Part shown: piece after piece, positions 19,548 to 28,207 of the stretch
Layout of the letters: each line of letters begins with the position of its first letter
Numbering within the stretch: the first letter of the stretch is position 1
Assembly: GCA_963700515.1 (NCBI GenBank)
Contig: CAVOXY010000014.1
Span: 1 to 64,000, forward strand
Direction: 5' to 3'
Length of the DNA stretch: 64,000 bases
Origin: JAJRVM01 sp963700515
GTDB lineage: Bacteria; Planctomycetota; Planctomycetia; Pirellulales; Pirellulaceae
Program-made: the position numbers and the translations under genes
The notes under the pieces: generated by a model
The model's input: only the letters and a program-made list of their open reading frames with translations
What the model was told of the DNA's origin: nothing
The model's database searches: none

Positions 19548-21008
19548 CTAGAACCGTTCGCTCTTCCAGCCGGCCGCGACCCACTTCACCAAACGTGGGA
19601 ACTCGGCGGCGCCTTGGGCCGCAAAGGCCCGGAAGGTGAGCGAGGTGTCCAGTGTCTTGCGGAACTTGGCGGCGAGATCCTGTTGCCGCGCAGGATCGTC
19701 TCGGACCGACGCAGCTTCAACAAGCAGCGCCATGGCACGGGCGCTGGCGACAATCGACTCGATTCTGTCTCGGTCTTCAGCCGAGCCCCCAGCCATGGCG
19801 TTCTCGACCTCGCGGCACAAATCGTGCCCGGCGTCCGGCGGCGGATTGCCGTCCAACAGCATCTTCTCCCAGGTCTGAAGACAGGGCGCCAGGCGGCGTG
19901 CGATAGTCTCGTTTCCCGTGTAGCACAATCCAGCGGTCCGAGCCAACTCGTCGTGCGTCGCCTGGGGATCCCAGAGCGCCAACGCACCGATCAGCGTGTT
20001 GAGTGACTCACTGCCCGGATTGAGCGAGTGGAGGAAGGCGCCGTCGACTTGTTTCGCCGCCATCCGAGCGGCGGTCTCGCGAAGGTAGCCAAACTGGGGA
20101 TTCAGGAACACAAACGGCGTTTCGATGTCGGCCGAGAAGAGAAAGGCCTGAGTGCGGAACCCTCGTTGGCGGGCCGCATCGAGGAAGGAGCCGGGGACCT
20201 CGGCGCTATCCACAATCGTGAGCCGATCGAATTGTTCTGGCATCCTGGCTCGAAGCTGGTCGAGCAATTGCAGGCCGTAAGGACGTTTGAGTTGAGCCTC
20301 CCACAACCAGATCGGCCACATCGACACCTGAATCTCCGCCTGGGGGTTCTTCTTCCTTGCCAGTCGGCCAAACTCATCGACTTGCCGCACCAAGGGGGCA
20401 CACAGGTCCTGTCGGCAAACCGCGCACATGCAGCCCCCCGGATCGTAAAACCAAAGCTGAAATCCGTCAGCGGTCTTGAACCATTCCAGTTCGTGCGAGT
20501 AGACCTCGTGCATGATCGGCCATGATGCTTCTTTGCTCGGACAGATGCAAGGGAATCCATGCTCGACGTACTCGATGTCGGAGTGCAATTCCGGGTGTTT
20601 CTCCCACAGCGTGCGGGGGATGAAGGTCGGCGTGAACAAGAACACCACTTTCATTCCCCGCCGTTGGGCTTCCGGGATGATGCCGCGCATCCGTTCATGC
20701 AGTCGACGATTGCGGATGCGTAGTTCCGTTGGTGCGGCGAAATCGCTCATCTCGTCCTGCCACAGGAAGAAATACAGCCGGTTAATGTGAACCGCGGCCA
20801 AGGCGTCGAGGTACCAGGCCCATTGGGCATCGCTCCAATCGTGAACAGTGATCGGACCAAGCGGCGCCGGGATGTTGAGATAGACGCCTCGCTCAGCGAT
20901 GACTTCCCCCGCCGCATAGGATGAGCGGATCACCGACTCGCCGCCGATCAGGGCGGCCAAGACGGCCATCAGTCCGCAAATCCAATGGCGGAAAACGTTA
21001 CCACGCAT
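19548..21008 (-). CDS. Secreted TIM-barrel glycoside-hydrolase-like protein
   Basis: Intact, about 486 aa. The ATG at 21008 is preferred because GAGG lies 8 bases upstream; an in-frame ATG at 21014 is too close to it. A signal peptide covers MRGNVFRHWICGLMAVLAALIGG. The body alternates strands and helices like a (beta/alpha)8 hydrolase: RGVYLNIPAPLGPITVHDWS, VHINRLYFFLWQDEMSD, GMKVVFLFTPTFIPRTLWEKH, FQLWFYDPGGCMCAVCRQD, and IQVSMWPIWLWEA. The ordering resembles GH20-like/DUF4838-type barrels, but no catalytic acid pair can be assigned with confidence. CMCAVC is an unusual Cys cluster and could bind a metal or form disulfides. First gene inside the inverted repeat pair. Confidence 0.65.
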   Translation of the reverse strand: MRGNVFRHWICGLMAVLAALIGGESVIRSSYAAGEVIAERGVYLNIPAPLGPITVHDWSDAQWAWYLDALAAVHINRLYFFLWQDEMSDFAAPTELRIRNRRLHERMRGIIPEAQRRGMKVVFLFTPTFIPRTLWEKHPELHSDIEYVEHGFPCICPSKEASWPIMHEVYSHELEWFKTADGFQLWFYDPGGCMCAVCRQDLCAPLVRQVDEFGRLARKKNPQAEIQVSMWPIWLWEAQLKRPYGLQLLDQLRARMPEQFDRLTIVDSAEVPGSFLDAARQRGFRTQAFLFSADIETPFVFLNPQFGYLRETAARMAAKQVDGAFLHSLNPGSESLNTLIGALALWDPQATHDELARTAGLCYTGNETIARRLAPCLQTWEKMLLDGNPPPDAGHDLCREVENAMAGGSAEDRDRIESIVASARAMALLVEAASVRDDPARQQDLAAKFRKTLDTSLTFRAFAAQGAAEFPRLVKWVAAGWKSERF

Positions 21009-21340
21009 AGACATGTCCTCACGCGACGATTTTCACTAACACAGGATGCCACTGTATACTGCCCTTCATGAATGGCCTTCAATCTGTTGCGTTTGCCAGT
21101 GTTCCAGTTCTTGTGGTTCGGATGGGATTTCGTGAGCCGCTTCGGCAAAGGCGTGCGCAAGCGTCATCCCGTTGCGTTTTCTCGAGAACGCAGCCTTGCG
21201 AAACAAGCTCGCTTCGCGTGTATTTCGGGTACCGTCCTGATGCCTCGACGGGGCGAGGCCGAGTCAATTCTTTTGTCGGTGGTTTAGTGAGACAATTGCG
21301 TTAGTTGGAAATCGTCCTGCCGCACGCTCGAGGGCGTCTG

Positions 21341-22936
21341 TTATTCGTCCTTTGCCAGCGGAACGTCGGTGAAGGTTGCGTTGAGCACGTGCTCGGTCAC
21401 CTTTGTCGGTGCCTCAAGTTTCAGGCGATAGGACTCCGCCTTGCCGCGAATCTGCGCCGCGTCGAACTCGAACTGGGCCATGTTGCCGCCGCCGCCCCAG
21501 CCTTGCGGTTTCAGCGGCTGGGTGGCTTCGCCGACCAGAGCGACTTGCTCCCGTGAGGCCGGAAAGCCGTCGAACTCAATTCGCACTTCAAAGCTTTCTG
21601 TCCCGTCGGACTGCTTCATCATGTTGGCCCTCGTTACCCGTACCAGCGTCACACCGGCGGGCGCGGACTTGGCAGCCAAGTCGCCCAGCGGTCCGATGGT
21701 CTTCTCGCCCGTGCCGGGCACCTGGAAGGCCAACCGACACTTGCCGGGGTCACCGGAGATCTCTTGGCGTTGGAAGCTCAAGCTCACGTCTTGCCGGTCG
21801 TCCTGCTTCGAACCCCCATGGCCGAAAGACTCCACGCGGTTGCCGGCCGCGTCGATGAGTACGATGTCCTTCAGCTCGAAAGTGAGCCCTTCCGCCAACA
21901 GCTCCACTTCAAACATCTGTTCCTCTGGAGACTTGCTGGGCGATTCCGCCCGCGTCACGTAGACAGTGCCCTTGTCAACCGTCACGGGCCTCGGCACCAA
22001 CTCGCCTAGCGGCGGCAAGGTAAACGCTTTCGGGTCAGAGGCGACTGCCAGCCGCGCCTCGACCTTGATGCCGCGCGCCTTCTTTGTTCCCTCCGGAACG
22101 TTCAGATCGTCGGTGTCGATCCGCAGCGTGAGCTCTCCGGTGTGGACGTTGGACGTGTTGAACATGAAGCCCGGTTTGTACTGGATCTGCTTGCCGTCGG
22201 GAAGGGTGATCTCGGCCTGGTAACCCCGCAGTTGCGGCTCGCCGAACCGGGGCTCTGGCCGGACGATGATCATCGCCTGCTCGAAGAAATCATCGAATCC
22301 CGGATACACCTGGAACGCACCCACGACGGTCGTCGCGCCGAGCACCTTGATCCTGTCGAACTGGGGTCCTTCGGTCGAGAGTTCCAGGGTGCCGTTGCTG
22401 AGAGCGCGAACCTTCACGCCGGCGCTGGCAGCCACCGCGTCGATGGCCTCCCAGAACGGCTTCGCTTGCAGGTCGAGCGAAACCCGTTTTGCGAGGATCT
22501 TCTCGTCGTCGCGACCGAACTGGTCCACGATGCGGATTCGATTGCCGGTGGCCTTCTCGATCTGGGCCAACACGCTGCCCACGGGCTGCCCACTTGCGCG
22601 AATCGAGACCATACCACCGTTCTGGAGCTCGGCCGCCAGCTTCTCGTCCTGCGGTACGACTGCTGGCCGTGTGGCGGGGCTGTCTTCACGTGGTTTTGCG
22701 CCCGGCTTGCTCAGCGATTGGAGATACTCTTGGTCGGCCTTGCTCAGCCGGGCGATGGGCACGGTGATCACCGAGCCTGTCGACTTCTTCAGCACGACCT
22801 GGTCGCTCTTGACTTCCACCAATTCGGCCTCCACCGAGAACTCCCCTGTACTGTCGGTCCATTTGCGTGCTGGTGCAGGCGAAGCGGCCAGCAACAACAA
22901 GCCCACAGCCAGAATGAACATCCTCTCCAGTCTCAT
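21341..22936 (-). CDS. Secreted SHD1-domain protein
   Basis: Intact 531-aa product; the start at 22936 is fixed by AGGAGG six bases upstream. A signal peptide (MFILAVGLLLLAASPAPA) is followed directly by an SHD1 (SLA1 homology 1) domain at residues about 24-78: RKWTDSTGEFSVEAELVEVK, VVLKKSTGSVITVPIARLSK and ADQEYLQSL. In planctomycetes this domain is common at the N-terminus of exported proteins of unknown role. Residues about 105-200 resemble a secretin/STN-type small domain (SVLAQIEKATGNRIRIVDQF, KRVSLDLQAKPFWEAIDAV). The remainder is beta-rich and unrecognised. Transcription is away from the TIM-barrel gene's 5' end in the same direction, with a 330-bp gap. Confidence 0.75.
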   Translation of the reverse strand: MRLERMFILAVGLLLLAASPAPARKWTDSTGEFSVEAELVEVKSDQVVLKKSTGSVITVPIARLSKADQEYLQSLSKPGAKPREDSPATRPAVVPQDEKLAAELQNGGMVSIRASGQPVGSVLAQIEKATGNRIRIVDQFGRDDEKILAKRVSLDLQAKPFWEAIDAVAASAGVKVRALSNGTLELSTEGPQFDRIKVLGATTVVGAFQVYPGFDDFFEQAMIIVRPEPRFGEPQLRGYQAEITLPDGKQIQYKPGFMFNTSNVHTGELTLRIDTDDLNVPEGTKKARGIKVEARLAVASDPKAFTLPPLGELVPRPVTVDKGTVYVTRAESPSKSPEEQMFEVELLAEGLTFELKDIVLIDAAGNRVESFGHGGSKQDDRQDVSLSFQRQEISGDPGKCRLAFQVPGTGEKTIGPLGDLAAKSAPAGVTLVRVTRANMMKQSDGTESFEVRIEFDGFPASREQVALVGEATQPLKPQGWGGGGNMAQFEFDAAQIRGKAESYRLKLEAPTKVTEHVLNATFTDVPLAKDE

Positions 22937-23121
22937 GGCATCCTCCTTACGTCAGACGCAGACTGCTCTTGGTCAGGTGGCCCCGTAGTAGTGGAAAGCG
23001 ATATGCCGGTCAGTATATAACAGAACCTCGCTGCCGGCCAAGCATTTCACCGAGGTCACCGCCCTTTGCCAAAGAGCGTAGGCGATTCCGCAGCGAGTTT
23101 GCGTAAAAGCCATGTTGCACG

Positions 23122-23421
23122 TCATCGACCAGGTGTCGATTGGTTCGCCCATTTGTCAAGAATCTTATCGTAACGATCAGCCTGCTTTTCATAACGGTCG
23201 AGTAGCTCGTCCATCCGTTTCGCTTGTTCGTCTGCTTTGTCGTATGCTTCGTTAACACGTTTGATTTGCTCGTCGGCCTGGTTGAGTTGCTGCTCGTAAT
23301 GTCGGTTCTGGCGCTCCCAATCAGCGTCGGTCGTGGGAGCAGCGGCGCTGCCGTTCCGGCAACCGAAGCAGATCGCACAGATGAGCAACAACAGGACTGA
23401 CGAAAACAACGGGTAGCGCAT
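23122..23421 (-). CDS. Small lipoprotein with coiled coil
   Basis: The start at 23421 (MRYPLFSSVLLLLICAICFGC) has GGAG about 9 bases upstream; an in-frame ATG at 23436 is an alternative. The hydrophobic leader ends in a plausible lipobox before Cys (ICFGC). Residues about 35-95 are highly charged and heptad-like (NRHYEQQLNQADEQIKRVNE, AYDKADEQAKRMDELLDRYE), predicting a coiled coil reminiscent of Lpp-type envelope lipoproteins. I infer outer-membrane or periplasmic anchoring; the function is unknown. Confidence 0.6.
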   Translation of the reverse strand: MRYPLFSSVLLLLICAICFGCRNGSAAAPTTDADWERQNRHYEQQLNQADEQIKRVNEAYDKADEQAKRMDELLDRYEKQADRYDKILDKWANQSTPGR

Positions 23422-23533
23422 AACTTGATCTCCCATGGAAATGCACGGCGGCCACTTCCCGTGCCGAAGAACTACGGATTGAACAATGGTTGATTCTTCC
23501 AAGGCCAACGGAGGCTCATGCGGCACAACCATG

Positions 23534-23950
23534 TTAGGTAACACCCATGATGCTGTACGCGAACAATGACAAAGCGACAATGTTTCCGAATTGAACCGCG
23601 ATTGATTGGAAACGAAACCGTGACACGAAGTCATTTGGCAGGTCAAGCGTCGCAAGTCGGCGCAGAATCAATGTCTGCAGAACGAGCGAGATCAGTAGAA
23701 CGGCGACGACGCCAACGGCAAACAGCCACCGAAAAGTCCCGGGATAAGTGCGGGCAACAAGGATAACGAGGCCCATGAGTGCCAAGGGAAGATAGGTCGC
23801 AAGTGAACGATGAGTGGAGAATTGCTCGACGAGTTTGAGCTTGTCGTCGGGAGAGAGTCGCTTGTAGTTGCGTTCGCCCAAAAAACGATTCAACGCCAGC
23901 GTCACACACAGCGCACCAATGCCAACCATGAATGCTGTCTGGGTATCCAT
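23534..23950 (-). CDS. Integral membrane protein, four predicted helices
   Basis: Start at 23950 (MDTQTAFMVG). The protein has about 138 aa with four hydrophobic stretches: AFMVGIGALCVTLALNRFL, YLPLALMGLVILVA, WLFAVGVVAVLLISLVLQTL and VQFGNIVALSLFAYSIMGV. A cytoplasmic charged linker (GERNYKRLSPDDKLKLVEQF) separates helices 1 and 2. I do not recognise a family. It lies 113 bases upstream of the lipoprotein gene on the same strand and may share its transcript. Confidence 0.55.
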   Translation of the reverse strand: MDTQTAFMVGIGALCVTLALNRFLGERNYKRLSPDDKLKLVEQFSTHRSLATYLPLALMGLVILVARTYPGTFRWLFAVGVVAVLLISLVLQTLILRRLATLDLPNDFVSRFRFQSIAVQFGNIVALSLFAYSIMGVT

Positions 23951-24144
23951 TGCCCGCGTCACCAAATGGATGGTTCGGCCGACGCCACTTCGAACCGGAG
24001 TGCGACACGTCAGCCGACCGCTTAATTCTCCACCAAGCCGCCGCTCGAATCAACACGGAAGGCCCGCTCGCAGCGAGGAGGCAGCCCCCGAAACTGGTCC
24101 CCCGGATCCATGGTGTCCAAGGTCTCTTTTCGGTTGCCAGCAGT

Positions 24145-24393
24145 TCAACAGTTCCACATTTCGGGCCACGGTGACCTCGCCACAGAAATGCCTCGTTTGC
24201 GCGTTTCGCTCTGAAGTGCCTGTTGAATGGCCTTGATCGGATTCACCGAAGTCGACTGACCGGGTACGATGAACACCAACTTCGGGCAACTGGGCGGCGA
24301 ATTGCCGTCGAGAAGGCCCAAAGCGGTGGCATGACCGGCCTCCATAATTGCCCCACATCGACCGCAGCGAACTTCCTGCACCGGTTCACTCAT
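24145..24393 (-). CDS. Zinc-ribbon protein of DUF6487 type, frameshifted at the C-terminus
   Basis: The N-terminus reads MSEPVQEVRCGRCGAIMEAG with one CxxC knuckle, then a middle segment LVFIVPGQSTSVNPIKAIQQ typical of DUF6487-like proteins. In the uninterrupted frame the second metal knuckle is missing. One base over, the same DNA near 24150-24190 reads LWRGHRGPKCGTVELLA, which resembles the expected second knuckle, though only one Cys is seen. A single indel near 24195 therefore probably truncates the prediction. Function unknown; such proteins are small soluble zinc ribbons. Confidence 0.5.
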   Translation of the reverse strand: MSEPVQEVRCGRCGAIMEAGHATALGLLDGNSPPSCPKLVFIVPGQSTSVNPIKAIQQALQSETRKRGISVARSPWPEMWNC

Positions 24394-24854
24394 ACAACTA
24401 CCCCGCTGCCTGACTTAACTGCTGCGGTCAAAGTACCATGTGAAAGTTCAACGCGTGAACGTTGCGCAGACTCAGCATACATGCCAGGGGACGCTTCGAT
24501 TCCATTAACTTACGCGGCGATACTGAATTCCGAAATAACGGTCGTTTTTCGGCGAGTCCCAGGAACCTCAGCACTCCGACGAGTTGATGAGCCAATCCCT
24601 CGGCGTGGCAGGAATCGATCACTCAGGTGTCGGTCTCGCGCTTCCCTTCTTGCTCTGCCTGTGGCACATATCCCTGTTCCCGATCGAGTCCCAGACATCG
24701 CGTCAAGCCGCGGCGCCGGCCGACCGAAAGCAACGGAGGCTGACCTCGCGCACCATCAAGCCGCACGAACGCCAGACGCGGATGCGATGCGGCCTCGGCA
24801 CAACGCCGGCGTGATGGTTGCTGCTGCGCTCGGCCGCTCACCGGTGTGGGGCCG

Positions 24855-25175
24855 GTCGGTAGCTGGCCAGTTGTGGTCCCCCTGGGATGTACCCAGGGGA
24901 AACCGGAGGGAGTGTCGGCGGGTCGGTAGCTGGCCAGTTGTGGTCCCCCTGGGATGTACCCAGGGGAAACCGGAGGGAGTGTCGGCGGGTCGGTAGCTGG
25001 CCAGTTGTGGTCCCCCTGGGATGTACCCAGGGGAAACCGGAGGGAGTGTCGGCGGGTCGGTAGCTGGCCAGTTGTGGTCCCCCCTGGGATGTACCCAGGG
25101 GAAACCGGAGGGAGTGTCGGCGGGTTGGTAGCTGGCCAGTTGTGGTCCCCCTGGGATGTACCCAGGGGAAACCGG
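24855..25175. repeat. 67-bp tandem repeat, five copies, inverted orientation
   Basis: Unit starts (gtcggtagc or gttggtagc) at 24855, 24922, 24989, 25056 and 25124. The last interval is 68 because of one extra C in a C-run near 25080. This is the reverse complement of the 19196-19447 array, with the palindrome changed to cccctgggatgtacccaggg. Confidence 0.9.
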
Positions 25176-25212
25176 ACTCACAGTGAAGCGGGAAGTGAGA
25201 TGGACGGCAGTC

Positions 25213-25777
25213 GTAGCTGAGACCGCCAAGGGCTCAGCTGGTGTGCAAACCAACACGCAATTCCTCTGAAGCCTGGCGGCTTCAGCTACGTAGCTGAGAC
25301 CGCCAAGGGCTCAGCTGATGTGCAAACCAACACGCAATTCCTCTGAAGCCTGGCGGCTTCAGCTACGTAGCTGAGACCGCCAAGGGCTCAGCTGGTGTGC
25401 AAACCAACACGCAATTCCTCTGAAGCCTGGCGGCTTCAGCTACGTAGCTGAGACCGCCAAGGGCTCAGCTGGTGTGCAAACCAACACGCAATTCCTCTGA
25501 AGCCTGGCGGCTTCAGCTACGTAGCTGAGACCGCCAAGGGCTCAGCTGATGTGCAAACCAACACGCAATTCCTCTGAAGCCTGGCGGCTTCAGCTACGTA
25601 GCTGAGACCGCCAAGGGCTCAGCTGGTGTGCAAACCAACACGCAATTCCTTTGAAGCCTGGCGGCTTCAGCTACGTAGCTGAGACCGCCAAGGGCTCAGC
25701 TGGTGTGCAAACCAACACGCAATTCCTCTGAAGCCTGGCGGCTTCAGCTACGTAGCTGAGACCGCCAAGGGCTCAGC
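25213..25777. repeat. 77-bp tandem repeat, seven full copies and a partial eighth
   Basis: Unit starts (gtagctgag) at 25213, 25290, 25367, 25444, 25521, 25598, 25675 and 25752, an exact period of 77. Each unit carries two hairpin-forming words: block 1, gctgagaccgccaagggctc (nearly palindromic), and block 2, gaagcctggcggcttc. They are separated by about 29 bases that are almost invariant between units. Each unit junction forms the palindrome cagctacgtagctg. Only one or two bases differ between copies. Confidence 0.92.
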
Positions 25778-26019
25778 AGCGCCGGGGACAGATGTTCCAT
25801 CGCCACTGGTGTGAAGGACAGGAAGATGGGGTGACAAAGATAAGTCGGCATCGGAGATCTTTTTGTCAGCCGATTTTTTTTGTCCTTATCTGCCCCGTCC
25901 CAGGTCTCTGCCACCATCTCGGAATTTATCGGAATACTCTCCATGCTTGCATCGCTCGAACGGCTCCGTTCCAGCTCGGGCACGCACCGGCAGCATCTGT
26001 CGGTGTCGCGGCAAAGGCC

Positions 26020-27411
26020 TCATGTCCCGCGTCGCGGAAGGCGATGCCAGTTCTCATCGACCGTCAGATATCCCCAATCGAGTGACTCATCCTGTTCATA
26101 TTCCTTGCTCAGGTGCAAGGCGGTGCTGGCCTTGCACAGCTCATAGCCCAGATAGAATGCATGCGACACTTCCATCTGTGCCGGCGCATCCTGCAGCAAC
26201 TGCTCAAACAAAGCAAACGGATCCGGATCGGCAAAGTGCTTGCCGTCCCGCAACGCGTGCAGTTTTCCGTTCTCGGCAATGATCCGGATATTGTGGTCCT
26301 TGATCTGTTGTGCCATCTCCGACAGCTGATCTTCACCAAAAGGCTGCAGTTTCTTGTCTCGCAACAGCAGCAGCTGCGTAGTCACGTGCTTGGGGGGAAC
26401 GCGATTGCGGACAGCGTAGTGGACCAACCGTCGCGCCAGATCGCATTCGCGGACGCTGCTGCGCGCCCAATTGATGACTTGTGTGGTCAGCACACTGCGC
26501 ACCCCCAGCTCCTGGCAAACGCCCAACAGCAGCAGGTTGACTCCCGCTGAATCAACGTCGGTCATCTCCGTCAGGTTACCGATCCCCATCAGCATCGGCA
26601 GTTCCGGATGGCGGCGGCGAATATCGATGTACCGCCAGAGACTTGCTGCGAAGCCGCAGCCGATCGGTTCCAGAATCGGGTCAATCCGTGTCTTGACGTT
26701 GTGCTTGGCGAGGTAGGCTATTGTCTCATCGAAGCTGTCCAACATGTTGAGGCTGTCGGGAATCGCCACCACTTCGCAGCCCCAGTCCTTGGCCGCCTGA
26801 CGATTCGTGGCGTTCACCGACAGCACCAGCTCGGCTCCCGCCTTCACCGCGCGCTGGATTTCAGCAGGCTGTAGGCTGTCGATCGAGACGCGACAGCCTT
26901 GATCGCACAGCGCCCGGACGCAGTCGCCCACTTGGAGCCACGGGTCTCCCGGCTCACAACCAACATCGATGACATCGGCTCCGTCAGCGACCAGCTGCCG
27001 GGCTTGGGCGAGAATTTCCGACAGGTCCTGTTGCGGAGCGTGGTTGATCTCGGCAAGAATCTCGATGTTGTGCGCATCCAGCTCATCATGAGCCGCCTCG
27101 CTGCGGCCGAAATATTCCGGCAATGCCCGCAAGTCGCGGGGGCCGCGGGCGACCGGGCGGCCGACCGCCGCCGAGAGCGCACTCAAGTCGCCGCCACAGT
27201 AACCTGGTAGCAGGACGCGGGTCGTATTTTCCGGCACGCGGATGTGCCGCTGAATCCACCCCGGCGACATCAGCGCGGCGACGGTGATGGGAAGCACGTC
27301 CAGGCTGTAGGTGAATCCGGCGACAGGCGCAAGCTGCTCCAACACTCGCCGCAGAGCGTGTTCGGCCAATCGGCCCGTCACAAAATGGATGTTTTCACTG
27401 CCCTGATTCAT
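26020..27411 (-). CDS. Dihydropteroate-synthase-like pterin-binding protein (DUF6513 type)
   Basis: Intact, about 463 aa. The ATG at 27411 is chosen; an in-frame GTG at 27429 would extend it by six residues. Domain order: DUF6513-like N-terminus (IHFVTGRLAEHALRRVLEQL, LPITVAALMSPGWIQRHI, TRVLLPGYCGGDLSAL), a dihydropteroate-synthase-like TIM barrel (ILAEINHAPQQDLSEILAQA, VADGADVIDVGCEPGDPW, RVSIDSLQPAEIQRAVKAGA, LPMLMGIGNLTEMTDVDS), and a DUF4346-like C-terminus (VSHAFYLGYELCKASTAL, DESLDWGYLTVDE). This family occurs in methanogens, methylotrophs and planctomycetes, where it is linked to tetrahydromethanopterin synthesis rather than folate. Its start overlaps the end of the SDR gene by 17 bases (35 with the GTG), implying translational coupling. 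Confidence 0.85.
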   Translation of the reverse strand: MNQGSENIHFVTGRLAEHALRRVLEQLAPVAGFTYSLDVLPITVAALMSPGWIQRHIRVPENTTRVLLPGYCGGDLSALSAAVGRPVARGPRDLRALPEYFGRSEAAHDELDAHNIEILAEINHAPQQDLSEILAQARQLVADGADVIDVGCEPGDPWLQVGDCVRALCDQGCRVSIDSLQPAEIQRAVKAGAELVLSVNATNRQAAKDWGCEVVAIPDSLNMLDSFDETIAYLAKHNVKTRIDPILEPIGCGFAASLWRYIDIRRRHPELPMLMGIGNLTEMTDVDSAGVNLLLLGVCQELGVRSVLTTQVINWARSSVRECDLARRLVHYAVRNRVPPKHVTTQLLLLRDKKLQPFGEDQLSEMAQQIKDHNIRIIAENGKLHALRDGKHFADPDPFALFEQLLQDAPAQMEVSHAFYLGYELCKASTALHLSKEYEQDESLDWGYLTVDENWHRLPRRGT

Positions 27412-28207
27412 AGCCGACTCGGTTGCCACCGTTGACCAGAATGATCTGACCCGTCATAAACTTTGCGGCGGGCGACACGAGGAACCGCGCGACTTGTGCC
27501 ACCTCGTCAGGTGACCCCCAGCGTTGCAGGAGCGATTCCTGGCAGGCTCGACGCTGCCAGTACTCCGACGCCTCTGCGCCCCATGCGGTGCGAATCCAGC
27601 CCGGTGCCAGGCAGTTGACGCGCACATGGGGGGCCAGAGATCGTGCCAGACTCCTGGTGAAAGCCATAATCGCCCCTTTCACAGCGGCAAACATCTCGCC
27701 GCTGTCTCCTGCCATGCCCTGTTCCGCCTGGTCCCAGCCAATGTTCAAGATCGTGCGATCCCGCGACACGTCCACCGTCTCGAGCATGCGCTGACCGGCG
27801 AGTCGGGAAAGCTCAATGGTCCCCAACACGTCCGTGCGCCACAAATATTCCAGCTTCTCGCGAAAAGACCATTCGGCCGCCACACCGGTCAGTACGTCCG
27901 CCCCAGCATTGTTCACCCAGATATCGACTCCGCCTCGCCAGTGCCAAGCTTGTTCGACAAACGCCGCGTGCGAGGCGTCCTCAGAGAAATCGGCAAGTGC
28001 CACGGTCGCGTGACGACCCATCGCCCGAATCTCTCTGGCCACCTCTTCCGATCGTTCATGACTGGCTCGCGCATGCACCAGGACATCCGCACCGGCCGCA
28101 GCCAAATGCAGGGCGATTTCCCGGCCAATTCCGCTGGAAGATCCTGTCACCACAGCCGTCCTGCCCTCCAGTTCGGTGCAACTCTGTTTTGGCAAGGAAT
28201 CGTTCAC
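27395..28207 (-). CDS. Short-chain dehydrogenase-like protein lacking the catalytic Tyr and Ser
   Basis: The GTG at 28207 has GAGG six bases upstream (gaggacggcc). An upstream in-frame start at 28282 is less likely. About 270 aa with a clear SDR Rossmann fold: TAVVTGSSSGIGREIALHL (TGxxxGIG), VDIWVNNAGADVLTG (NNAG) and RVNCLAPGWIRTAWG. In the active-site segment EMFAAVKGAIMAFTRSL the position of the YxxxK tyrosine is Phe (codon TTT near 27690), with the Lys kept. The upstream strand reads TILNIGWDQ where the catalytic Ser is expected. So the cofactor site is retained and the usual acid/base is lost. It sits upstream of and overlaps the DHPS-like gene; a pterin-reductase-related or binding role is an inference. 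Confidence 0.8.
   Translation of the reverse strand: MNDSLPKQSCTELEGRTAVVTGSSSGIGREIALHLAAAGADVLVHARASHERSEEVAREIRAMGRHATVALADFSEDASHAAFVEQAWHWRGGVDIWVNNAGADVLTGVAAEWSFREKLEYLWRTDVLGTIELSRLAGQRMLETVDVSRDRTILNIGWDQAEQGMAGDSGEMFAAVKGAIMAFTRSLARSLAPHVRVNCLAPGWIRTAWGAEASEYWQRRACQESLLQRWGSPDEVAQVARFLVSPAAKFMTGQIILVNGGNRVGYESGQ

Larger units (their letters stand above)
24800..25920. repeat. Composite repeat, right arm of a large inverted pair
   Basis: Inverted relative to 18945-19495 and containing the same blocks: caccggtgtggggccggtcg at the inner edge, five 67-bp units, the cggactcacagtg junction, seven full 77-bp units, a gatgttccatcgccactgg block, and the A/T-rich block near 25858-25895. It is longer than its partner because the 77-bp array is expanded. 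Confidence 0.8.

Noticed and set aside
19112..19639. Plus-strand Pro-rich repeat protein
   Set aside because: It is the translation of the 67-bp non-coding array; a non-multiple-of-3 period gives open frames in all registers.
24855..25777. Regularly spaced repeats as a CRISPR array
   Set aside because: The segments between the conserved words are nearly identical from unit to unit, so there are no unique spacers; no cas genes are nearby.
18945..25920. Complete transposon
   Set aside because: Inverted ends are present, but no transposase or integrase gene lies inside or beside the cassette.
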